From assembly GCF_001598235.1 (NCBI RefSeq), contig NZ_BCYO01000001.1, positions 62,001 through 126,000 on the forward strand: DNA of 64,000 nt. Direction: 5' to 3'. Below are positions 17,455-27,244 of this stretch, piece by piece. Under the pieces are notes generated by a model, which saw nothing but the letters and a program-made list of their open reading frames with translations, was not told where the DNA came from and did not search any database. The first letter of the stretch is position 1; the number at the start of each line of letters is the position of its first letter. The translations under genes were made by a program, and so were the position numbers. This DNA comes from Polaromonas jejuensis NBRC 106434 (lineage in GTDB: Bacteria; Pseudomonadota; Gammaproteobacteria; Burkholderiales; Burkholderiaceae_C).

Positions 17455-17891
17455 GATGCTTGCGGGATTCGTTGGAGGTAGGGTAAAAGCGCGCTGCGCA
17501 GTTCATCGGGAATGCACACGGGTTTTCCGTGGGGGATCTCCGAATAAACCACCACGCCATGGGCTCTCAGCTTGAGGGTGGCCGTGCTGCCCGGCGTCTT
17601 GGGTGGGCCATGAATTTCATACTGCATCCCTATGCTTGCGTTGCCCACTTTGGTCAATTCAAGCGTCATCGTGAGTTCGTCGCCATGGCGGCACATGCCC
17701 ATGAATTCGGTTTTCAGGTCCACGATGGGAACGCCCGTCCCGCTTGCGATCAAGGCATGTTCGGGAAAGCCGATGTGAGTCAGAAAATCTTCCTGCACCT
17801 CATGCAGCAGGTAAAAAAATTGCGGATAGAAAACAATGCCGGCTGGGTCGCAGTGATGAAAGCGCACCTGTTTGTAGGTCGTGAATTTCAT
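17451..17891 (-). CDS. acyl-CoA thioesterase of the 4-hydroxybenzoyl-CoA thioesterase family
   Basis: A 146-residue hotdog protein. The N-terminal VRFHHCDPAGIVFYPQFFYLLHEV is split by the catalytic Asp in CDPAGIVFYP (Asp15), the signature of 4-hydroxybenzoyl-CoA thioesterases. It may recycle CoA from dead-end aryl-CoA esters in the pathway encoded upstream. Its start overlaps the ligase stop (4 bp). Confidence 0.87.
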   Translation of the reverse strand: MKFTTYKQVRFHHCDPAGIVFYPQFFYLLHEVQEDFLTHIGFPEHALIASGTGVPIVDLKTEFMGMCRHGDELTMTLELTKVGNASIGMQYEIHGPPKTPGSTATLKLRAHGVVVYSEIPHGKPVCIPDELRSALLPYLQRIPQAS

Positions 17892-19522
17892 GATTGCCGC
17901 AGTTTGAAGCGTTGCAGCTTGCCGGTTTCGGTGCGCGGCAGTTTGGGCACAAATTCAATTTTTCGCGGGTATTTGAAGGGCGCCAATGTGGCCTTCACAT
18001 GGTCTTGCAGTGTTTTCGCCAGGCTGTCGCTGGCCAGCTGATCGGGTTTGAGCACCACGAAGGCCTTGACGATCATGCCGCGCTCGTCGTCGGGCACCCC
18101 CACCACGCCGCATTCGGCCACCGCCGGGTGTTTGAGCAGCGCATCTTCCACCTCCGGGCCGGCGACGTTGTAGCCCGCCGTGATGATCATGTCGTCGGCG
18201 CGCGCCTGGTAGAAGAAATAGCCATCGGCGTCCTGCATGAAGGCATCGCCCGGGTAGTTCCAGCCGTCCTTGACGTAGTTGCGCTGCCGCGCATCGTCAA
18301 GGTAGCGGCACCCGGTAGGGCCCATCACCGCCAGCTTGCCAATGGTGCCGCGCGGCACTTCCACGCCATCGTCATCCACCACCCTGGCGGAGTAGCCCGG
18401 TACGACCCTGCCAATCGCGCCGCGGCGAACATCGCCTCCCGCCGATGAAATGAAAATATGGAACATCTCGGTGGCGCCAATGCCATCAATGATTTCAATG
18501 CCGGTGGCGTCTTTCCAGAGCTGCCGCGTCGCATCGGGCAGTCCTTCGCCGGCGCTCACGCAGAGCCGCAGGCTGGGCACGCCATGCTGCCTGGAAAAGG
18601 CGGCCATCTGGCGATAAAACGTGGGTGCGGTGTAGCAGATCGTGGCGCCCACCTGCCTGATGAGCTTGACCATCGCCTCGGGGGTGTAGGGGATGGATGG
18701 GTAGTAGACAGACGCCCCGGCCCACATGGGAAAAATCAGCATGCCGCCCAGTCCGAAGGTGAAGGCCAGTGGCGGTGAGCCCATCACGATGTCTTGCGGC
18801 CCGGCCTGGAGCACATGGCGTGGCCAGGTTTCGCAGGCGGCAAGTATGTCGCGGTGCGTGTGCACCGCCGCTTTGGGTTTGCCGGTGGTGCCCGAGGTGA
18901 AGGCCATCATGGCGATGTCGTCGGCCGCAACCGGGCAGGGCGTGAACTGGCTGTCCTTTTGCGCCGAGAGCACCGCCAGGGAACCCGGCTCGTTCATGAG
19001 GTTGAACGGGACGATGGTCTGCAGCGTGGCGCTTTGGTCTTTGGCGATTTTCAACTCTTCCAGCAGGCTGGCATCGCACAGCGCCAGCACCGGCTGCGCT
19101 TTCTCAATGATCTCGCCCAACTCCTTGGCGCGCAGCAGCGGCATGGTGGCCACCGCCACCAGACCGGCCTGGACCACGCCCAGCCAGGCCAGCGCCATGC
19201 CTATGGAGTTGCCACCCCGCAGCAAGACCCGGTTGCCCGGCACCAGCTTGAAGTCTTCGGTCAGCACCTGGGCAATCCGGTTGACGCGGGCCAGCGCGTC
19301 GGCATAACTCAGTGTGATCCTGTCCGAGCGCAGAAAGGGCCTGTCGCTGTGCCCCTCCCGAGCGGCCTTGGCGAACAAGACCTCCACCAGATTGGCCCGG
19401 GCCGGTATGCGCAGCTCGGGCAGCGCATAGACCAGGGTCGGGCATTGGTCCTGCGGCGGCAGGCGGTCGTGCACGAATCGGTCGGTTTGCGCCGAAGGCG
19501 CGGGAGAGCTTGAAGCGTTCAT
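17888..19522 (-). CDS. 2-aminobenzoate/benzoate-CoA ligase family protein
   Basis: A 544-residue AMP-forming aryl-CoA ligase. The P-loop is TSGTTGKPK at 209-217 and the C-terminal catalytic Lys lies in TETGKLQRF near 537. Length and the MMAFTSGTTGKPKAAVHTHR block fit benzoate/2-aminobenzoate-CoA ligases. The ATG at 19522 (MNASSSPAPS) overlaps the dehydrogenase stop; the long upstream extension is in another gene. It should form the CoA thioester that feeds the bifunctional monooxygenase/reductase of this operon. Confidence 0.88.
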   Translation of the reverse strand: MNASSSPAPSAQTDRFVHDRLPPQDQCPTLVYALPELRIPARANLVEVLFAKAAREGHSDRPFLRSDRITLSYADALARVNRIAQVLTEDFKLVPGNRVLLRGGNSIGMALAWLGVVQAGLVAVATMPLLRAKELGEIIEKAQPVLALCDASLLEELKIAKDQSATLQTIVPFNLMNEPGSLAVLSAQKDSQFTPCPVAADDIAMMAFTSGTTGKPKAAVHTHRDILAACETWPRHVLQAGPQDIVMGSPPLAFTFGLGGMLIFPMWAGASVYYPSIPYTPEAMVKLIRQVGATICYTAPTFYRQMAAFSRQHGVPSLRLCVSAGEGLPDATRQLWKDATGIEIIDGIGATEMFHIFISSAGGDVRRGAIGRVVPGYSARVVDDDGVEVPRGTIGKLAVMGPTGCRYLDDARQRNYVKDGWNYPGDAFMQDADGYFFYQARADDMIITAGYNVAGPEVEDALLKHPAVAECGVVGVPDDERGMIVKAFVVLKPDQLASDSLAKTLQDHVKATLAPFKYPRKIEFVPKLPRTETGKLQRFKLRQS

Positions 19523-20742
19523 GATTGCAATACCGCCTTGCCAATGATGAGTTGCTGAACTTCGGTCGCGCCTTCGTAAATGCGCAGCGAACGGATGTCG
19601 CGGTACAGGCTTTCCACCTTGGTGCCGACCTTGACCCCCAGGCCGCCATGCATCTGCAGCGCCATGTCGATCACGCGCTGGGCGTTTTCGGTGGCCGTCA
19701 TCTTGGCCATCGCGGCGGCCACGGTGCGGTCTCTGCGGCCTTCGGCCTCTGCCGTGGTGCCTGCGGGGCTGCCGACGCGCTCGCCTTGTTCGTTGTGATG
19801 GTCGCGCATCCAGGCGGCGCGGTAGGTCAGCAGCGCCGCCGCATCCACCAGGGCTGCCATGTCCCCGAGTTTGGCCTGCGTCAGTTGAAAGTCCGCCAGC
19901 GTCTGGCCGAACATCTTGCGTTCCTTCGCGAAACTCACGGCCTCTGCGAGGGCGCGGCGTGCCATGCCCAGTGCGGCACCGGCCACCGAGGCGCGGAAAA
20001 TGTCCAGCGTCTGCATGGCCAGCTTGAAGCCGCCGTGCAGCGTGCCCAGCTGGGCGGCGCCTGCCAGTTGGCAGTGGACAAATTTCAATGTGGCCAGCGG
20101 GTGCGGCGCCATCACGGCGATGTGTTCGCTGCTGTCCAGGCCCTTGGTGGAGGCGTCCACGATGAAGGCCGTGATGCCGCGCGTGCCGGCGTCGGGGTCG
20201 GTTTTGGCAAAGGTGACGTAAAAATCGGCAATGCCGCCATTGCTGATCCAGGTCTTGCACCCGTTGAGGGCCCATCCGGCCTCCAGAGCGGTGGCGCTTG
20301 TGCTCATGGCGCCCGCGTCGGAGCCCGCGTCCGGCTCGCTCAGCGCGAAGGCGGCGATTTTTTCACCACGGGCTACTGCCGGCAGGTAAGCCGCTTGCTG
20401 CGCAGGTGTGCCTGCCAGGGTGATGGCGCCGCTGCCCAGTCCCTGCATGGCAAAGGCGAAATCGGCCAGCGGGGAGTGAAAGGCCAGGGTCTCGCGCAGA
20501 ATCACCAGCGCCCGGGAGTCCAGCTTGTCGAGTGCGCCGCCCAGCGTCCCCTCCTTGCCGGCTGGCACGCAGTAGCGCAGCCAGCCCTGGTCGCCCAGCA
20601 AGCTGACCCATTCCCTGCAGGCCCGGCGGTCATCGCTTTCGTCGACATGCTGCTGCGGCATCCAGTCGGCCAGCCGGTGGCCGAGGTCGCGGTGCACGTC
20701 GTCAAAAAATGGCAGCGTCAGGTGGGTAGTGCTTGATCTCAT
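19519..20742 (-). CDS. acyl-CoA dehydrogenase
   Basis: A 407-residue flavoprotein. FALSEPDAGSDAGAM and WISNGG mark the FAD/substrate region, and the catalytic-base segment is YEGATEVQQ with Glu390. It probably desaturates or aromatises an alicyclic CoA intermediate. The ATG at 20742 (MRSSTTHLTL) is taken; an in-frame ATG 27 codons upstream overlaps the gap before the crotonase gene. Middle gene of a compact operon. Confidence 0.87.
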   Translation of the reverse strand: MRSSTTHLTLPFFDDVHRDLGHRLADWMPQQHVDESDDRRACREWVSLLGDQGWLRYCVPAGKEGTLGGALDKLDSRALVILRETLAFHSPLADFAFAMQGLGSGAITLAGTPAQQAAYLPAVARGEKIAAFALSEPDAGSDAGAMSTSATALEAGWALNGCKTWISNGGIADFYVTFAKTDPDAGTRGITAFIVDASTKGLDSSEHIAVMAPHPLATLKFVHCQLAGAAQLGTLHGGFKLAMQTLDIFRASVAGAALGMARRALAEAVSFAKERKMFGQTLADFQLTQAKLGDMAALVDAAALLTYRAAWMRDHHNEQGERVGSPAGTTAEAEGRRDRTVAAAMAKMTATENAQRVIDMALQMHGGLGVKVGTKVESLYRDIRSLRIYEGATEVQQLIIGKAVLQS

Positions 20743-20776
20743 GCGTGGAATATCCTTGCTGATTGGTTTGCTTGAC

Positions 20777-21631
20777 TCAATCCCCGCGGAACACGGGTTT
20801 TTGCCTGGCCGCAAACGCTTCATAGGCGCGTGTGAAGTCCTGGGTCTGCATGCAGATGGCCTGGGCCTGGGCTTCGGCTTCTATCGCCTGGTCCAGCGTC
20901 ATGGCCCACTCCTGGTGCAGCATGGTTTTGGTCATGCCGTGCGCAAACGTCGGGCCGCTGGCAAGCTCATGCGCCAGCTTGTGGGCCGCACCCAGCAGTT
21001 CGGGCGGCTCATGCAGCGCGTTGAAAAACCCCCATTGCAGGCCTTCCTGGGCGTTCATGGCGCGGCCGGTAAACAGCAGCTCCGAGGCGCGGCCCTGGCC
21101 GATCAGGCGCGGCAGCAGTGCGCAGGCGCCCATGTCGGCACCGGCCAGGCCGACGCGCGTGAACAGGAAGGCGGTTTTGGCCTGGGCCGTGCCCAGCCGC
21201 AGGTCGGCGGCCAGCGCCATCATGGCGCCGGCACCGGCGCAGATGCCGTCGATGGCCGCCACGATGGGTTGCGGGCACAGGCGCATGGCCTTGATCAGGT
21301 CGCCGGTCATGCGGGTGAACTCCAGCAGTTCGGGCATGCGCATCTTCGTCAGCGGGCCAATGATTTCGTGCACATCGCCGCCCGAGCAGAAGTTGCCGCC
21401 CGCGCCCGTCAACACCACCGCCTTCACATCGGTGGCGCTGTTCAGTGCGCGAAACAGGTCGCGCAGCTCGGCATAGGAGTCAAAGGTCAGCGGGTTCTTG
21501 CGCTCGGGGCGGTTCAGGGTCAGCGTGGCCACGCCGCCCTCGAAGGCGTAGGCGAAATGTTGCGCCTGGTAGCCGGCCAGCGCGTCGAATTGCGCGTGCA
21601 TGGGGTTGGTGGGGCCTATGTAGTGCTTCAT
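20777..21631 (-). CDS. enoyl-CoA hydratase/isomerase (crotonase) family protein
   Basis: A 284-residue crotonase. Oxyanion-hole segments GNFCSGGDV (about residues 84-92) and [18 protein letters not shown] (about 125-142) are clear. The two Glu residues of classic hydratases are not visible: the first position reads AMM, and the second falls in [14 protein letters not shown], which offers an Asp. So it may be a ring hydrolase or hydratase working on alicyclic CoA esters. The start overlaps the MarR stop. Confidence 0.85.
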   Translation of the reverse strand: MKHYIGPTNPMHAQFDALAGYQAQHFAYAFEGGVATLTLNRPERKNPLTFDSYAELRDLFRALNSATDVKAVVLTGAGGNFCSGGDVHEIIGPLTKMRMPELLEFTRMTGDLIKAMRLCPQPIVAAIDGICAGAGAMMALAADLRLGTAQAKTAFLFTRVGLAGADMGACALLPRLIGQGRASELLFTGRAMNAQEGLQWGFFNALHEPPELLGAAHKLAHELASGPTFAHGMTKTMLHQEWAMTLDQAIEAEAQAQAICMQTQDFTRAYEAFAARQKPVFRGD

Positions 21632-22128
21632 GCGGTTTCCAGTTTGTGGTTGCTGTGTTGGTTGCCTGATGGGGCGCTGTGGTGCTGCTTGACCTTGCCG
21701 AGCAGCTTGTGCAGGGATTCCACTTCGCGCGGCGACAGGGCTTCAAAGGCCGCCACAATCCAGGCCTCGTGCTGGCGCGCCATCTCGTCAAACAGCTTGC
21801 GTCCGCGCGCCGTCAGGCGCACGCGGTAGGCGCGGCGGTCACCCTCCACCTCCATGCGTTCCACCAGCCCTTCGGCGACCAGCTGGTCGGTGATGCCGGT
21901 GACATTGCCGCCGGTCACCATCATGCGGCGCGACAGCTCGTTCATCTTCAGGCCGTCGGGGCTGCGCTCCAGTTGGGCCATCAGGTCGAAGCGGGGCAGG
22001 GTGGTGTCGAACTGCTCGCGCAGCTGGCTGCGCACCTGCTTTTCCACCAGTTGGGTGCAGGTCAGCAGCCGCAGCCAAAGCCGCAGGGCTTCGGGGTGCT
22101 CGCTATGGCCTCGTGCTTCCAGGTCCAT
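21628..22128 (-). CDS. MarR-family transcriptional regulator
   Basis: A 166-residue winged-helix regulator; [19 protein letters not shown] is the recognition helix and [18 protein letters not shown] the wing. The ATG at 22128 is chosen; a longer frame upstream merely overlaps the monooxygenase gene end. It is embedded in the aromatic-CoA operon and probably represses it until an aryl-CoA ligand binds, as known for BadR and HcaR-type relatives. A palindrome upstream of the operon is a candidate operator. Confidence 0.88.
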   Translation of the reverse strand: MDLEARGHSEHPEALRLWLRLLTCTQLVEKQVRSQLREQFDTTLPRFDLMAQLERSPDGLKMNELSRRMMVTGGNVTGITDQLVAEGLVERMEVEGDRRAYRVRLTARGRKLFDEMARQHEAWIVAAFEALSPREVESLHKLLGKVKQHHSAPSGNQHSNHKLETA

Positions 22129-22149
22129 GGGATTCCTTGTGTTGATTTT

Positions 22150-22208
22150 GCTATCTATTTGGTAGCTTCTTGCGCCCGTCCTGCCTGGGCTGCAAGCTCT
22201 TTTTGCTT
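22150..22208 (+). repeat. 59-bp repeat, copy 1 (inside the 3' end of a gene)
   Basis: Begins GCTATCTATTTGGTAGC and continues TTCTTGCGCCCGTC, aligning without gaps with copies at 54426 and 58164. It has a 5' mini-hairpin and a second GC-rich inverted part. The minus strand of this copy encodes the last 17 or so residues and the stop codon of the monooxygenase/reductase. Confidence 0.85.
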
Positions 22209-24572
22209 GGAAATTTCGCGGTAGAGCTGGTCCCTGCCGCTCAAATACTGTTTGGGCCAGTCCACGGCCCGGCTTTGCAGCTTGGCGGCCTCGTGCAGCG
22301 TCCAGGCCGGATCGGCCAGGTGCGGGCGGGCCAGCGCGCACAGGTCGGCGCGGCCGGCGGCAATGATGCTGTTGACATGGTCGACTTCGGAAATCGCGCC
22401 GACGGCGATGGTCTGTATGCCGACCTCGTTGCGGATGCGGTCGGCAAACGGCGTCTGGTACATGCGGCCGTAAACCGGCCGGGCCTGGCGCGTGGTCTGG
22501 CCCGAGGACACGTCGATCACATCGCAGCCGGCCTCCTTGAACAGCCGGGCCACCACGATCGCGTCGTCGGGCGTGTTGCCGCCCGGTGCCCAGTCGTGCG
22601 CGGAAATGCGCACGCTCATGGGCAGGTGCGCGGGCCAGACCGCGCGCATGGCGCGAAACACCTCCAGCGGGTAGCGGCAGCGGTTTTCGATGCTGCCGCC
22701 GTACCCGTCGCTGCGCACGTTGGTCAGCGGCGAGATGAAGGCCGACAGCAGGTAGCCGTGCGCGCAGTGCAGCTCCAGCCAGTCGAAGCCGGCGGCCGCG
22801 GCGCGCCGGGTGGCGTCCACAAACTGCTGCTTGAGCGCTTCCATGTGCGTCTGCGTCATGGCCTGCGGCGTCTGGTTGCGCTCACCATAGGGCACGGCGC
22901 TGGCCGACATCACCGGCCAGTTTTCATGGGGCCCACCGTCGGGTAGCGGTTCGTCCATCTCTTCCCAGCCCACCTGTGTCGAGCCCTTGGGGCCGCTGTG
23001 GCCGAGCTGCATGCCGATCTTGGCCGTGCTCTGGCCGTGCACGAAATCCACGATCCGCTTGAAGGCCGCCGTTTGCTCGTCGTTCCACAGTCCGGTGCAG
23101 GCCGGCGTAATGCGGCCCTCGGGGTTCGGGCTGGTCATCTCCACCATCACCATGGCGGCGCCGCCGAGCGCGCGCGCGCCCAGGTGCACCAGGTGGAAGT
23201 CCTGCGGCACGCCGTCGATGGCGCTGTAGGTCGCCATCGGCGAGCAGACAATGCGGTTCTTCAGCTCGGTGCCGCGCACCTTGAACGGGGTCAGCATGGG
23301 CGGCACGGGATGGCCCCCACGCTTCGCGGCGTTGCCTGCTGCGCTGCCCCCCGAGGGGGCTGCCCCGCTTTGGGGCGGCCCGGCGTCGGTGCGCCCGCCC
23401 GCCAGCCAGGCTTCGTAGCCTTCCAGCCATTTCGCATCGCGCAGCCGCAGGTTCTCGTGGCTGATGCGCTGCGAACGCGTCAGCAGCGAGTAGGCGAACT
23501 GCTCGATCTCCATGCCGCTGTAGCGGTTCACGTTCTCGAACCACTCGGTGGAGTTGCGCGCCGCGTTCTGGATCTTCAGCACCTCGACCGAGCGCACCGC
23601 CTCGTAGGCCTGCAGCGCTGCATCGGCGTTCGCATGCTGCGCAAAACAGCGGCTCAGTTCGATCGCATCTTCCAGCGCCAGCTTGGTGCCGCTGCCGATG
23701 GAGAAATGCGCGGTGTGCGCGGCGTCGCCCATGAGCGCGATGGGCACGCGCTTGCCTTCAACCGTTTCGTGATGCACCCAGCGCTCGCAGACCACGCGCG
23801 GAAAGCGGATCCAGATCGCCGAGCCGCGCACATGCGTGGCGTTGTTCATCAGGGCGTTGCCGTCCAGGTATCTGGCAAACAGCCGCTCGCAAAAGGCGAT
23901 GCCGTCTTCCTGGCTCATCTGGTCCAGGCCATGCGCCTTCCAGACGGCTTCCGGGGTCTCGACGATGAAGGTCGAGGTGTTGTCGTCGAACTTGTAGGCG
24001 TGCGCGGCGAACCAGCCGTGCTCGGTCTGCTCGAACGCAAAAGTGAACGCGTCGAAGGTCTTGCGCGTGCCCAGCCAGACAAAGCGGCAGGCGCGCAGCT
24101 CGACATCGGGCTTGAAGGTTTCGGCGTAACGGTTGCGGATGCGGCTGTTCAGGCCGTCGCTGGCCACCACCAGGTCGGCCTGGTACTGCGCGGCGATGGC
24201 CTGGTCGTCTGTGACGTCGGTTTCAAACACCAGCTCGACACCCAGCGCCATGCAGCGCTCCTGCAGGATGTTGAGCAGGCGCTTGCGGCCTATGCCGCAA
24301 AAACCATGGCCGCCCGAGCGCACGCTGCGGCCCTTGAAAAACACCTCGACGTCGTCCCAGTGGTTGAAGGCATCGCCAATCAGCTGCGCGCTGACCGGGT
24401 CGGCCGCGCGCAGATTGCCCAGGGTCTGGTCGGACAGCACCACGCCCCAGCCGAAGGTGTCGAAGGGACGGTTGCGCTCGACCACCGTGACCTGATGCGC
24501 CGGGTTCTGCAGCTTCATCAGCAGGGCGAAATACAAACCTGCGGGACCACCGCCCAGACAAAGGATGTGCAT
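22155..24572 (-). CDS. bifunctional 2-aminobenzoyl-CoA (or salicylyl-CoA) monooxygenase/reductase
   Basis: An 805-residue fusion. Residues 1-385 are a class A flavin monooxygenase ([16 protein letters not shown] near residue 5, [32 protein letters not shown]). Residues about 425-790 are an Old Yellow Enzyme-type FMN reductase ([38 protein letters not shown]). This architecture is that of 2-aminobenzoyl-CoA monooxygenase/reductase and SdgC-type salicylyl-CoA 5-hydroxylase. It starts the operon. The linker (about residues 393-421) and the C-terminal tail are encoded by repeat elements. Confidence 0.92.
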   Translation of the reverse strand: MHILCLGGGPAGLYFALLMKLQNPAHQVTVVERNRPFDTFGWGVVLSDQTLGNLRAADPVSAQLIGDAFNHWDDVEVFFKGRSVRSGGHGFCGIGRKRLLNILQERCMALGVELVFETDVTDDQAIAAQYQADLVVASDGLNSRIRNRYAETFKPDVELRACRFVWLGTRKTFDAFTFAFEQTEHGWFAAHAYKFDDNTSTFIVETPEAVWKAHGLDQMSQEDGIAFCERLFARYLDGNALMNNATHVRGSAIWIRFPRVVCERWVHHETVEGKRVPIALMGDAAHTAHFSIGSGTKLALEDAIELSRCFAQHANADAALQAYEAVRSVEVLKIQNAARNSTEWFENVNRYSGMEIEQFAYSLLTRSQRISHENLRLRDAKWLEGYEAWLAGGRTDAGPPQSGAAPSGGSAAGNAAKRGGHPVPPMLTPFKVRGTELKNRIVCSPMATYSAIDGVPQDFHLVHLGARALGGAAMVMVEMTSPNPEGRITPACTGLWNDEQTAAFKRIVDFVHGQSTAKIGMQLGHSGPKGSTQVGWEEMDEPLPDGGPHENWPVMSASAVPYGERNQTPQAMTQTHMEALKQQFVDATRRAAAAGFDWLELHCAHGYLLSAFISPLTNVRSDGYGGSIENRCRYPLEVFRAMRAVWPAHLPMSVRISAHDWAPGGNTPDDAIVVARLFKEAGCDVIDVSSGQTTRQARPVYGRMYQTPFADRIRNEVGIQTIAVGAISEVDHVNSIIAAGRADLCALARPHLADPAWTLHEAAKLQSRAVDWPKQYLSGRDQLYREISKQKELAAQAGRAQEATK
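23311..23395 (-). repeat. GC-rich palindromic element inside a coding linker
   Basis: The stretch, read on the minus strand, shares GCCGGGCCGC, CCCCCTCGGGGGG and AGCGTGGGGGCC in the same order with the intergenic element at 29741. Here it is in frame and encodes a Gly/Ala/Ser/Pro-rich linker between the two enzyme domains. Confidence 0.75.
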
Positions 24573-24585
24573 GAATGCGTGCTCT

Positions 24586-24599
24586 CTAGATTAATCTAG
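24586..24599. promoter_or_regulatory. perfect palindrome, candidate MarR operator
   Basis: CTAGATTAATCTAG is a perfect 14-bp palindrome 14 bp upstream of the monooxygenase/reductase ATG, in an AT-rich promoter-like stretch. Size and symmetry suit a MarR dimer; the MarR gene is the second gene of the operon. Confidence 0.55.
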
Positions 24600-24721
24600 C
24601 TTTAATTATTTAGGTTTAAAGCAAATTCGTCAAGTGCGTGTTTCCCCATGCCGAAAGGGCGGGCTTTCCGGGGGCGGGATCAGGGGTTGAAGAAGGGGGG
24701 CGGCGCGTCCGGCCGCGATGC

Positions 24722-25471
24722 TCAGGGCGCCTGAAAGCCTGCTGCGCGGTAAGTGAGCACCAGGGTGTCCCGAAAGCCGCTTCCGCTGTGGCCGTCGGCC
24801 GGAAGAATGGGCGTGGTTTCGTGAATCAGGCGGGCGTCGTCCAGCAGCAGGGCGGTCAAGGGCTCCTGCATCAAAAAACGCACGCCCTGCGGCCCAAAAG
24901 CGTCAAACACCCGGGTTTCACCGCCCTTCACGCCCTGGCGTGCGACCATCAGCACCACCACAAAGTCCACGCCGTCGCGGTGCGCGCCTTCAGGCGTAGG
25001 CCGGCCCACGCCGCCTGCGGTATCGATGCGGAACTGGTGGGCTTCGATGTGCCAGCGCGGCACGGCCCGAACCTGGGCAAACAGCTTGCCGAAGCTGGCC
25101 AGCAAGTCGGTCCAGGCGGGCGCCTGGGCCACGGCCGGCTCTATGGGGTCAAACCAGCGTTCAAAGCCGCCATGCAGGGCGTTGTATTCGGTGGGTTGCC
25201 AGTGGGCGCGGTGCGGGGTCTGGGTCAGCGTCCCGCCGGGAAACTCCTGCACGTAGCAGGCATGACGGCGCTTGCGGTAACCCCCGCCATCCTTGAGGTG
25301 GGCGTCGGGCGGCAGCCGGTTCCAGGAGTCGGTCAGCTGCATCCAGCCTTCCGTCCATTGCGGCGTCGGGAGCTGAAGGCTGGCCGTCAGGTCGGCCGGG
25401 TAAAGCAGGCTCAGGCCGTCCTGGCGAAGCGCCTGGTCGGCGGGTTTTTGAGCAGTGGCAATATTGAACAT
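24722..25471 (-). CDS. 2OG-Fe dioxygenase family protein
   Basis: A 249-residue protein of the 2OG-Fe dioxygenase family that includes amino-acid hydroxylases such as L-isoleucine dioxygenase. The iron triad is His164-x-Asp166 (GAHRDGVDFV) and His217 (RLIHETTPI), with a later Arg in GFRDTLVLTYR for 2-oxoglutarate. It stands alone between the aromatic operon and the DUF1840 gene. A free amino acid is the likely class of substrate (inference from family). Confidence 0.82.
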   Translation of the reverse strand: MFNIATAQKPADQALRQDGLSLLYPADLTASLQLPTPQWTEGWMQLTDSWNRLPPDAHLKDGGGYRKRRHACYVQEFPGGTLTQTPHRAHWQPTEYNALHGGFERWFDPIEPAVAQAPAWTDLLASFGKLFAQVRAVPRWHIEAHQFRIDTAGGVGRPTPEGAHRDGVDFVVVLMVARQGVKGGETRVFDAFGPQGVRFLMQEPLTALLLDDARLIHETTPILPADGHSGSGFRDTLVLTYRAAGFQAP

Positions 25472-25699
25472 GCATCTATTTTGCTTTACCCCGCCGCCGT
25501 CCGCCCGGCCCGGTGAAGTCCGCAGAAATGGCGGCCACGGGAAGTCAGCCCGAGGCGGCGAAAAAGGAGGGAGGCCTGAGGGGCTATGGGTGAGTCATCA
25601 GCGGAAAATGACGGGTAAAAAGAAGTGAACCCGGCCTATGTACATGCCTCTAACAGCTGCTCATAATGAAATCGCTGTTTTAACCGAGAGGAAACCGCA

Positions 25700-26032
25700 A
25701 TGCTTTACAAATTCAAATCAAAAGATATTGGCGACGTCATCATGCTGGAACCCAATGGCCGCCAGATGCTGGAAATCATCGGCAAGGAGGCCGGGCCCAG
25801 GGGCATCATCCTGCCCGAACAGATGGCCGCCGCGATTGCGGCGCTGAAAGCCGCCATTGCCGACGAGGAGGCCAGGGACAAGGTGCGCTATGCCGAACCG
25901 GCCGGCGCCGCACGCGAGGATGAGTTGCCCAGCCATGGCGATCCCGTGGCGCTGCGCCAGCGCGCGCAGCCCTTTATCGAGATGCTGCAGCACAACCTGG
26001 AGGCCGGCCACCAAGTCGTGTGGGGCGTTTAG
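25700..26032 (+). CDS. DUF1840 family protein
   Basis: A 110-residue cytoplasmic protein; start MLYKFKSKDIGDVIMLEPNG and the end FIEMLQHNLEAGHQVVWGV are characteristic of DUF1840, a small betaproteobacterial family of unknown function. GAGAGGAAACC provides a ribosome site. It is monocistronic, followed by a strong terminator. Confidence 0.85.
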   Translation: MLYKFKSKDIGDVIMLEPNGRQMLEIIGKEAGPRGIILPEQMAAAIAALKAAIADEEARDKVRYAEPAGAAREDELPSHGDPVALRQRAQPFIEMLQHNLEAGHQVVWGV

Positions 26033-26081
26033 CCTGGCCGCTTTTCAGCTGACCGGCTGACGCCCGCGCCACGAATCAGAC

Positions 26082-26104
26082 GCCCCGGCCCCCGGGGCTT
26101 TTTT
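26082..26104 (+). terminator. intrinsic terminator after DUF1840 gene
   Basis: Stem GCCCCGG / CCGGGGC with a CCC loop followed by six T residues, 50 bp after the DUF1840 stop. Confidence 0.85.
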
Positions 26105-26143
26105 GTGGCCGGCTGCGGGCCATGCGGCATGGCCGCAAGAAGA

Positions 26144-27160
26144 TCAGTCCACCTTGGCGCCGGAGGCTTTCACCACCTGGGACCATTTTTTGTGCTCGGC
26201 GTTGATGAAGGCGCTGAACTGCTGGGGCGTATTGCCACTGGGGATGGCGCCCTGCGCCAGCAGCTTTTCCTTGATCGCCGGCGTGTTCAGTGACTTGGCG
26301 ACTTCCTGCTGGATGCGGCTGACGATGTCGGGCGGCGTGCCGGCAGGCGCCAGCAGGCCAAACCAGGAGCTGGCCTCAAAGCCCTTGAGCGCGGGGCCGC
26401 CCGCCTGCTCGACCGTCGGCACCTCGGGCAAGACCGCTGAGCGCTGCGAGCTGGTCACGGCCAGGGCCTTGAGCTTGCCCGATTTAATCAGCGCCATCGA
26501 CGAGGGCAGGTTGTCGAACATCACATCCATGTCGCCGCCCAGCAGCGCCAACAGGGCAGGGCCCGAGCCGCCATAGGGAAAGTGGATCATGAAGGTGCCG
26601 CTCATGGTCTTGAAGAGTTCCCCGGCCAGATGAATCGAGGTGCCGTTGCCGCTGGACGCCATGTTGAACTTGCCCGGATTGGCCTTGGCCACGCGGATGA
26701 AGTCGGCCACATTGTTGATGCCGGCGGCCCGGGCTTTTTCGGTGTTGACGACCATCACATTGGGCACGCCCGCCACCAGGGTGATGGGGGCGAAGTCTTT
26801 TTGCGGGTCGTAGGTCATCTTGCTGTAGAGCGACTTGTTGATGCCGTGCGTTCCGACGGTTCCCATCAGCAGGGTGTAGCCGTCGGGCGCCGACTTGGCC
26901 ACCACGTCGGCGCCAATGTTGCCGCCGGCCCCGGCGCGGTTCTCGACCAAAAAGGGCTGGCCGAAGGCCTTGGTGAGTTCGGGCGCCATCGCGCGAGCCA
27001 GGATGTCGGTGGTGCCGCCGGGTGCGAAGGGCACCACGATCTTGACCGGCCTGGCGGGCCAGGGGCTTTGGGCTGCGGCCGGATTTGCTGCAAAAATAAT
27101 AGCTGCCAGCGCAGAGTAGACGAGGGCTAGGCGGCGATTTTGTTTGAAATTGAGCGTCAA
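26144..27160 (-). CDS. BUG/TctC-family tripartite tricarboxylate binding protein
   Basis: A 338-residue periplasmic binding protein. Signal peptide to about residue 30 ([10 protein letters not shown]), then the Bug signature [18 protein letters not shown] and [24 protein letters not shown]. No TctA/TctB membrane genes are adjacent, as is common for the expanded Bug family in Burkholderiales. Ligand probably a carboxylate. Within the signal peptide the DNA (near 27091) resembles the start of the 59-bp repeat. Confidence 0.88.
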   Translation of the reverse strand: MTLNFKQNRRLALVYSALAAIIFAANPAAAQSPWPARPVKIVVPFAPGGTTDILARAMAPELTKAFGQPFLVENRAGAGGNIGADVVAKSAPDGYTLLMGTVGTHGINKSLYSKMTYDPQKDFAPITLVAGVPNVMVVNTEKARAAGINNVADFIRVAKANPGKFNMASSGNGTSIHLAGELFKTMSGTFMIHFPYGGSGPALLALLGGDMDVMFDNLPSSMALIKSGKLKALAVTSSQRSAVLPEVPTVEQAGGPALKGFEASSWFGLLAPAGTPPDIVSRIQQEVAKSLNTPAIKEKLLAQGAIPSGNTPQQFSAFINAEHKKWSQVVKASGAKVD

Positions 27161-27244
27161 GGTGGTCTCCGGTGGGTGATGGGCGCTGCGGCAGCAAAAC
27201 GATAGCCCTGGCCAAACCGCTCTTCAAGAGGGTTAATCCGGGCA

